Shown: one piece after another, positions 6,237-10,341 of the stretch
Numbering within the stretch: position 1 is the first letter of the stretch
How the letters are laid out: each line of letters opens with the position of its first letter
Source of the DNA: Lachnospiraceae bacterium UBA1683
GTDB lineage: Bacteria; Bacillota; Clostridia; Lachnospirales; Lachnospiraceae
Length of the DNA: 10,341 bases
Direction of reading: 5' to 3'
Assembly: GCA_002320245.1 (NCBI GenBank)
Contig: DCKD01000084.1
Coordinates: forward strand, 1-10,341
The notes under the pieces: generated by a model
Told to the model about the DNA's origin: nothing
The model's input: only the letters and a program-made list of their open reading frames with translations
Databases searched by the model: none
Position numbers and translations under genes: made by a program

Positions 6237-8388
6237 ATTTGCAGTAGTATTGATGATTGCCGTCATTCTTTGCGCGGCATGTGGGATGGTGGCGTCCTAT
6301 CCGGCATTTTCGGAGGAAATGAAGCCAGAGCTGAACGGCGAGACTGTAAACAAAGGAACGTTGGAAAATATTGCCCGAAGTCTGATTGGGGGAAATTATT
6401 TTTTATATAATGAAGTCTACGAAGAGTCAGACGTGGATGGCGGGGCAGAGATATATTCAGACGATGATTTTTTCCTGTTCCGCAAATACATGGACTGCGA
6501 AGTATTTGATGAAAAGAGCAAGGCACTGACTGGGGAAAATGATGGGAATGTATTGCGCAAGCTTGCAAAGAACAATACATCCTATGCCTTTCGTGTCGCT
6601 TTCCTGTTTGATGAGGACGGCGGATTAAAAGAGGTCGAGGTTGGTGGGACCGGGCTCAATGAGGCGGAACAGTTCCGCATTGAAAATCTGCTGTATACAA
6701 AACAGAGAAGTAATAGCTACGAGTATCTCGAATCGCCGTCCGGTGTGAAGATTATCTATGGTTTCACAAAGGAAAACCTGACGAAGTACGAGCGGGAGTA
6801 TGATTACTTGGGAATGCTGTACGCAATGGATTTATCCACGAACAGAACATATCGCATGTTTGAGTGGGGGCTTATCTTTTTCGTGGCAGGAGCCGCACTC
6901 CTGATTCCATGCAATAAAGCGTGGAGGATAGAAGAGATGAAGATTTTTCGTGCTCCGGCGGAACTTGTGTTGCTGCTCTGGTTGTTTGCCGTTGGAGGAA
7001 ATCTGTTTTATGCGGAGGTGGTATGGAACACACTGGGACATTCGATGGCAAGAGTAGCGGAGCGGATTGGATTTACTGGAACACTGGATTACGGGATAGA
7101 AACGGTTGTTAATGTGTTCATGTGGTTCTGCGTATTCGCCGTTGTTTACTGGGGGGTGACTTGCCTGAGGGGTGTATTTACAATGAAGAAGGCATTTTGG
7201 AAAGAACGGACGCTGTGTGCAAAGGCAATCGCATGGTGCAGAAAAGGAAATGACCGATATGGAGATAAAGTGAAACAGGGCGCGGCAGATACAGTTGGGT
7301 TTGCCCGGAGAATCTGGAAGAAAATCAAAAAAGGTCTGCACGATATCTATGACGGATTGCTGCATGTGGATTTTCAGGACAGGACGAACCGGACGATTAT
7401 CCGAATCGTAGTGATTAATTTTATTGTACTGCTCATCATTACCTGTTTCTGGTTCTATGGAATCGTAGCATTGCTCATATATTCCATTCTGCTGTTTTTG
7501 TTCCTGCAGAAATATTTTGGAGATGTCCGGAAAAAATATGCGCTGCTCTTGCAGTCAACTAATCTGCTGGCTGAGGGGAATCTGGATGTAGCGATAGAAG
7601 AAGATATGGGAATTTTCAACCCAATTAAGCAGGAACTTCAGAAAGTCCGCGAAGGGTTTAAAAAAGCGGTTCAGGAAGAAGTCAAAAGCGAGCGGATGAA
7701 GACAGAACTGATTACAAATGTTTCCCATGATTTAAAAACACCACTGACTGCGATTATTACCTATGTAGATTTATTAAAACAAGAGAAGGACGAGGAAAAA
7801 CGAAAGGAATATCTCGGCATATTAGAACGAAAATCATTGCGCCTGAAAGTTCTGATTGAGGACTTGTTCGAAATCAGTAAGGCGACAAGCCGGAACGTCA
7901 CCATGAACTTCATGCAGGTGGATATTGTCGGATTGCTGAAACAGGTTGGATTCGAGTGCGACAACAAGATACAAGAGGCACATCTTGATTTCCGCTGGAA
8001 TCTGCCGGATGAAAAAGTAGTGCTTATGCTGGACAGCCAGAAAACATACCGCATCTTCGAAAATCTCATTGTAAACATCACAAAATATGCGATGCCCCAC
8101 ACAAGGGTGTACATTGATTTGAGAAAGACGGAAGATATGGTGGCAATCACAATGAAAAACGTATCGGCGGCAGAACTCAATTTTAACACCAACGAGATAA
8201 CCGACCGGTTTGTCCGCGGCGATGCGGCAAGAAATACAGAAGGCTCCGGCCTGGGGCTGGCAATTGCAAAGAGCTTCACCGAGCTACAGCATGGAACGTT
8301 AAAAATATCCACAGATGCAGATTTGTTTAAAGCAGAGATTCGGCTGCCGTACAAAGGGGACACATACAAAGGGGACAGTCCCTTCTGA
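6208..8388 (+). CDS. Multi-spanning sensor histidine kinase
   Basis: This is a 726-residue membrane kinase, partner of the regulator it overlaps by 29 nt. It starts at TTG 6208 behind AAAGGTGGTG (6191-6200). Segments: one N-terminal membrane helix (about 10-30), an extracytoplasmic region of about 185 residues, then helices near 214-234, 250-273 and 298-320, a charged cytoplasmic stretch, and a hairpin of two helices (397-433). A HAMP-like linker follows (about 445-490), then the dimerisation helix with phospho-His507 in NVSHDLKTPLT, the N box FENLIVNITKYA (Asn623), a TDRFVRGD F box and the G2 box EGSGLGLAIAKS. The G1 DxGxG motif is absent; MKNVSAAELN stands in its place, as I recall for a clostridial kinase subgroup. 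The last residues, YKGDTYKGDSPF, and the TGA stop derive from the palindromic repeat beginning near 8351, so the C-terminus is likely remodelled. Confidence 0.93.
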   Translation: MVTRLKNSRKFAVVLMIAVILCAACGMVASYPAFSEEMKPELNGETVNKGTLENIARSLIGGNYFLYNEVYEESDVDGGAEIYSDDDFFLFRKYMDCEVFDEKSKALTGENDGNVLRKLAKNNTSYAFRVAFLFDEDGGLKEVEVGGTGLNEAEQFRIENLLYTKQRSNSYEYLESPSGVKIIYGFTKENLTKYEREYDYLGMLYAMDLSTNRTYRMFEWGLIFFVAGAALLIPCNKAWRIEEMKIFRAPAELVLLLWLFAVGGNLFYAEVVWNTLGHSMARVAERIGFTGTLDYGIETVVNVFMWFCVFAVVYWGVTCLRGVFTMKKAFWKERTLCAKAIAWCRKGNDRYGDKVKQGAADTVGFARRIWKKIKKGLHDIYDGLLHVDFQDRTNRTIIRIVVINFIVLLIITCFWFYGIVALLIYSILLFLFLQKYFGDVRKKYALLLQSTNLLAEGNLDVAIEEDMGIFNPIKQELQKVREGFKKAVQEEVKSERMKTELITNVSHDLKTPLTAIITYVDLLKQEKDEEKRKEYLGILERKSLRLKVLIEDLFEISKATSRNVTMNFMQVDIVGLLKQVGFECDNKIQEAHLDFRWNLPDEKVVLMLDSQKTYRIFENLIVNITKYAMPHTRVYIDLRKTEDMVAITMKNVSAAELNFNTNEITDRFVRGDAARNTEGSGLGLAIAKSFTELQHGTLKISTDADLFKAEIRLPYKGDTYKGDSPF

Positions 8389-8427
8389 CAGGGGACAGTC
8401 CCCTATCAGAAGGGACTGCCCTCTTTG
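8351..8427 (+). repeat. GGGGACAGTCCC palindromic repeat cluster
   Basis: ACAAAGGGGACA occurs at 8351 and again at 8366. The core AGGGGAC-A-GTCCCCT (8390-8404) is a perfect 7-bp dyad. Outside it, CAAAGGGGACAGTCCCTTCTGA (8367-8388) pairs with TCAGAAGGGACTGCCCTCTTTG (8406-8427) apart from a few mismatches, so the whole cluster can fold into a nested hairpin or cruciform. It resembles dispersed REP/MITE-like palindromes of gut Firmicutes, although no transposase is nearby. It straddles the end of the kinase gene and may act as its transcription terminator or mRNA 3' stabiliser. Confidence 0.7.
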
Positions 8428-8434
8428 CACACCG

Positions 8435-8488
8435 TTTTCAGACTATTCTGAAAAATAATAACTTAATTGCCAATAACTGTGTTATAAT
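8435..8488 (+). promoter_or_regulatory. Dyad operator candidate and extended -10 promoter for the AIM24-like gene
   Basis: TTTTCAGA (8435-8442) and TCTGAAAA (8447-8454) form a perfect 8-bp inverted repeat with a 4-bp spacer, centred about 38 bp before a TGT-TATAAT extended -10 (8480-8488). The dyad touches the expected -35 position, where a repressor or activator dimer could act. It is too A+T rich to be a good terminator. Another TATAAT lies at 8501-8506. Confidence 0.5.
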
Positions 8489-8536
8489 CGGATTATCAAA
8501 TATAATATGAATCAATCATAGAGAGTGAGGCCTGAT

Positions 8537-8833
8537 ATGAGATACGAAATCAAGGGTGAGACTCTTCCAGTTGTTATCTGTTATCTGGAAGATGGGGAGA
8601 CGATGATTACTGAGAGCGGTGCTATGTGCTGGATGTCACCGGGTATCTCGCGGCGATGGATGCGACATGTAGTATGGAGATTAAATCCGTCCCCTGGTGT
8701 AAAAAATATGGTATTTGGCGGTGAGGGGATTTTTAATACGGTAGTCACAGGACCGGGACATATCTGGCTGCAGACGATGCCAATTTCAGCAGTGGCAGGT
8801 CAGATTGCAAGGTTTATTCCGACATCAAAATAG
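8537..8833 (+). pseudogene. Internally deleted AIM24/TIGR00266-family gene
   Basis: The N-terminus, MRYEIKGETLPVVICYLEDG then ETMITESGAM.WMSP, and the C-terminus, KNMVFGGEGIFNTVVTGPG, IWLQTMPISAVAG and FIPTSK, match the two ends of AIM24-like beta-prism proteins (usually about 220-260 residues). Only about 98 codons remain, so more than 100 codons of the middle are gone. After 8641 the family sequence TGYLAAMDATCSMEIKSVP continues in a different frame until an extra C in CCCC (8691-8694) returns to the original frame. The result stays open, but about 18 residues are read out of frame. The probable ATG is 8537, with GTGAGG (8525-8530) upstream; GTG 8525 is possible. The family's function is unclear. 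The product, if made, is unlikely to fold as the family does. Confidence 0.75.
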
Positions 8834-8850
8834 AAGAAACAGACGATGGT

Positions 8851-8956
8851 AAAAATGCCGTCCGATTCACCAAAGGTGATTTGCCCCCAAAAGTTACACC
8901 TGAAGGTCTAACGATTGGAGAGCGGTTCAAAGTGGGGTATCGGACGGTATTTTTTT
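8851..8956. terminator. Bidirectional terminator with a 72-nt structured loop
   Basis: AAAAATGCCGTCCGAT (8851-8866) pairs with ATCGGACGGTATTTTT (8939-8954) over 16 positions with one G-T wobble. On the plus strand the stem is followed by seven T residues (8950-8956), and on the minus strand by a T run complementary to 8851-8855. It therefore fits a shared terminator for the converging AIM24-like gene and hydF. The loop (8867-8938) is unusually long and contains TCACC/GGTGA, ACC/GGT and CCCC/GGGG pairings. Confidence 0.65.
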
Positions 8957-8988
8957 ATTACTTTTGGAAAATGAGGCAGTTCTAAAAA

Positions 8989-10257
8989 TTATCCGGCTGT
9001 TGCGACATGTCCGACCGGAAGTTCATCGGAAAACAGTGCAGTGCTGCGTCCAAGAATTCCGTTCATATGTGCAATTACAGTACCGTAATTTGTCATAGGA
9101 ATGTGTTGGTCTCCGGCACATTTCAGCCGGTATTTCATTTCACGTTCGTTTAATGTGCACCCACCGCAGTGGATAATCAGGCTGTATTTACTCAGTTCTA
9201 TTGGAAATTCTGTTCCGCTTGTAAATTCAAAGTGGAACTCCTTTCTGGTATATTCCCGAATCCACCCTGGCAGTTTTACGGTTCCGATGTCCTCGCACTG
9301 GCGGTGGTGTGTACAGCCTTCCGAAATGAGGATAGCAGCGCCGTCATCCAGCGTATCGAGAGCCTGTGCTCCGTTTACCACGGATTTCAGATCGCCTTTA
9401 TATCTTGCAAATAAAATCGAGAAGGAAGTCAGTGGAATTTCTGGAGGGACAATGGTGGAAACCTGTTTGAAAACCTGACTGTCTGTGATGACAAGAGCTG
9501 GATTTCGCCCAAGCTTTTTCAAAGTGTCTGCAAGCTCGGTTTCTTTTACTACAATAGAAATCGCGTCCGCTTCCAGAAGCTCCCGGATTGTCTGCTGCTG
9601 CGGCAGAATCAGACGGCCTTTTGGAGCGGCGGAGTCAATTGGGATGACAAGAACAACAAAATCCAATGGCTTTACCAAATCGCCGATAATCCGGCGGTTT
9701 CCTGTGTCTGTAGGGACCTGCCGCGCAATCATTTCCTTTAATTCCCATATATGTTCTTTCGTAGCGGCGCTGACGGCGATACAGTTTTCCTGAGAAACGC
9801 TATCCGGGAGTGTGCGATACAGTTCTGCAAAATCAAGTGCAGAACCATTGTGGGAGTCCAGACATAAATCTGTCTTGTTGAATACAACAACATAAGGAAT
9901 GTTTTTCCGCCGGATGCGCTCCAAAATCGAATTGTCTTCTTCCGTGACGCCGGTGGAACTATCCACTATCAGTACAGCAATATCTGTCTTGTTTAATATC
10001 TGATATGCTTTCTGGATACGCAAGTTGCCCAGTTCACCGGAATCATCAAGCCCCGGCGTGTCGATTATAACGACAGGACCAAGCGGCAAAAGCTCCATTG
10101 ATTTAAGTACCGGATCCGTGGTAGTACCTTTCACATCAGAGACAATTGCCAGATTCTGTCCGGTAACCGCATTAATAATACTTGATTTTCCGGCATTTCT
10201 TCTTCCAAAGATTCCGATGTGGATACGGTCTGAAGATGGGGTGGAATTTAAACTCAT
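8989..10257 (-). CDS. hydF: [FeFe]-hydrogenase H-cluster maturation GTPase HydF
   Basis: HydF is the scaffold that, with the radical-SAM enzymes HydE and HydG, assembles the diiron subcluster of [FeFe]-hydrogenase and hands it to apo-HydA in the cytoplasm. The 422-residue protein has a complete N-terminal Era/TrmE-like GTPase domain: G1 GRRNAGKS (18-25), G2 region KGTTTDP, G3 DTPG (66-69), G4 NKTD (127-130) and G5 SAA (163-165). The C-terminal cluster-binding domain carries the HydF signature Cys315-x-His317 followed 45 residues later by His363-Cys364-x-x-Cys367, the 4Fe-4S ligands. The middle dimerisation domain is present. The start is set by a GGAGGT complementary to 10263-10268, six bases upstream. 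hydE, hydG and hydA are not in the window. It converges on the AIM24-like pseudogene across the terminator at 8851-8956. Confidence 0.96.
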   Translation of the reverse strand: MSLNSTPSSDRIHIGIFGRRNAGKSSIINAVTGQNLAIVSDVKGTTTDPVLKSMELLPLGPVVIIDTPGLDDSGELGNLRIQKAYQILNKTDIAVLIVDSSTGVTEEDNSILERIRRKNIPYVVVFNKTDLCLDSHNGSALDFAELYRTLPDSVSQENCIAVSAATKEHIWELKEMIARQVPTDTGNRRIIGDLVKPLDFVVLVIPIDSAAPKGRLILPQQQTIRELLEADAISIVVKETELADTLKKLGRNPALVITDSQVFKQVSTIVPPEIPLTSFSILFARYKGDLKSVVNGAQALDTLDDGAAILISEGCTHHRQCEDIGTVKLPGWIREYTRKEFHFEFTSGTEFPIELSKYSLIIHCGGCTLNEREMKYRLKCAGDQHIPMTNYGTVIAHMNGILGRSTALFSDELPVGHVATAG

Positions 10258-10324
10258 ATAAAACCTCCGTTATGAAGTGACTTTTGTAAAGAGGGAAATT
10301 AAAAAAATAACAAACTTTTTTCTT

Positions 10325-10330
10325 CTTGAC
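10325..10330 (+). promoter_or_regulatory. -35 box of a promoter reading out of the window
   Basis: A perfect TTGACA lies near the right edge in CTTCTTGACAAAACCC, preceded by an A/T-rich tract (10299-10323) that could act as an UP element. Its -10 would lie beyond the window, so this is a partial call. It is divergent from hydF, whose own promoter I could not place with confidence between 10270 and 10341. Confidence 0.4.
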
Positions 10331-10341
10331 AAAACCCACAT

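Overview
The window looks like chromosomal DNA of an anaerobic, low-to-mid G+C Firmicute, most likely a gut Lachnospiraceae relative. This is inferred from strong AGGAGG-type ribosome binding sites, extended -10 promoters of the TGTGTTATAAT kind, a HydF [FeFe]-hydrogenase maturase, a flavin reductase-rubredoxin fusion, and an OmpR/histidine-kinase pair whose kinase lacks a standard G1 box. No rRNA, tRNA, CRISPR array or intact transposase is visible.

Layout. Positions 1-373 hold no convincing gene, only small hairpins and a tandem extended -10 promoter. Positions 374-2298 hold three same-strand genes: flavin reductase-rubredoxin, xanthine phosphoribosyltransferase (xpt) and a HAD phosphatase that starts at TTG. 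Next comes a dense control region (2321-2420): helically phased TCTT repeats, a -10 box, and a terminator-like hairpin whose right arm contains the next gene's Shine-Dalgarno. It precedes a membrane/envelope group: a DedA-family protein, a GT4 glycosyltransferase, and a DUF374-type acyltransferase-like protein overlapping the glycosyltransferase end. A decayed MATE transporter remnant (4981-5408) separates this from a two-component system (OmpR-type regulator plus a 726-residue multi-spanning kinase, 5538-8388).

The kinase gene ends inside a palindromic GGGGACAGTCCC repeat cluster (8351-8427), which supplies its last residues and stop codon. An AIM24/TIGR00266-like gene follows (8537-8833), reduced by an internal deletion but kept open by a second frameshift. 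It converges on hydF (minus strand, 8989-10257) across a bidirectional terminator with an unusually long, structured loop. The right edge shows a TTGACA box, probably a promoter reading out of the window.

Working model (inference). The TCTT repeats upstream of both the DedA gene and the two-component genes, each about 31 bp before a -10 box, suggest that the regulator controls its own operon and the DedA/glycosyltransferase/acyltransferase group, linking an envelope signal to lipid or glycolipid handling. No wholly new defence or metabolic system is evident. The most interesting signals are regulatory and evolutionary: the hairpin that would silence read-through but not locally initiated dedA mRNA, repeat-driven remodelling of a kinase C-terminus, and the compensated AIM24 deletion.
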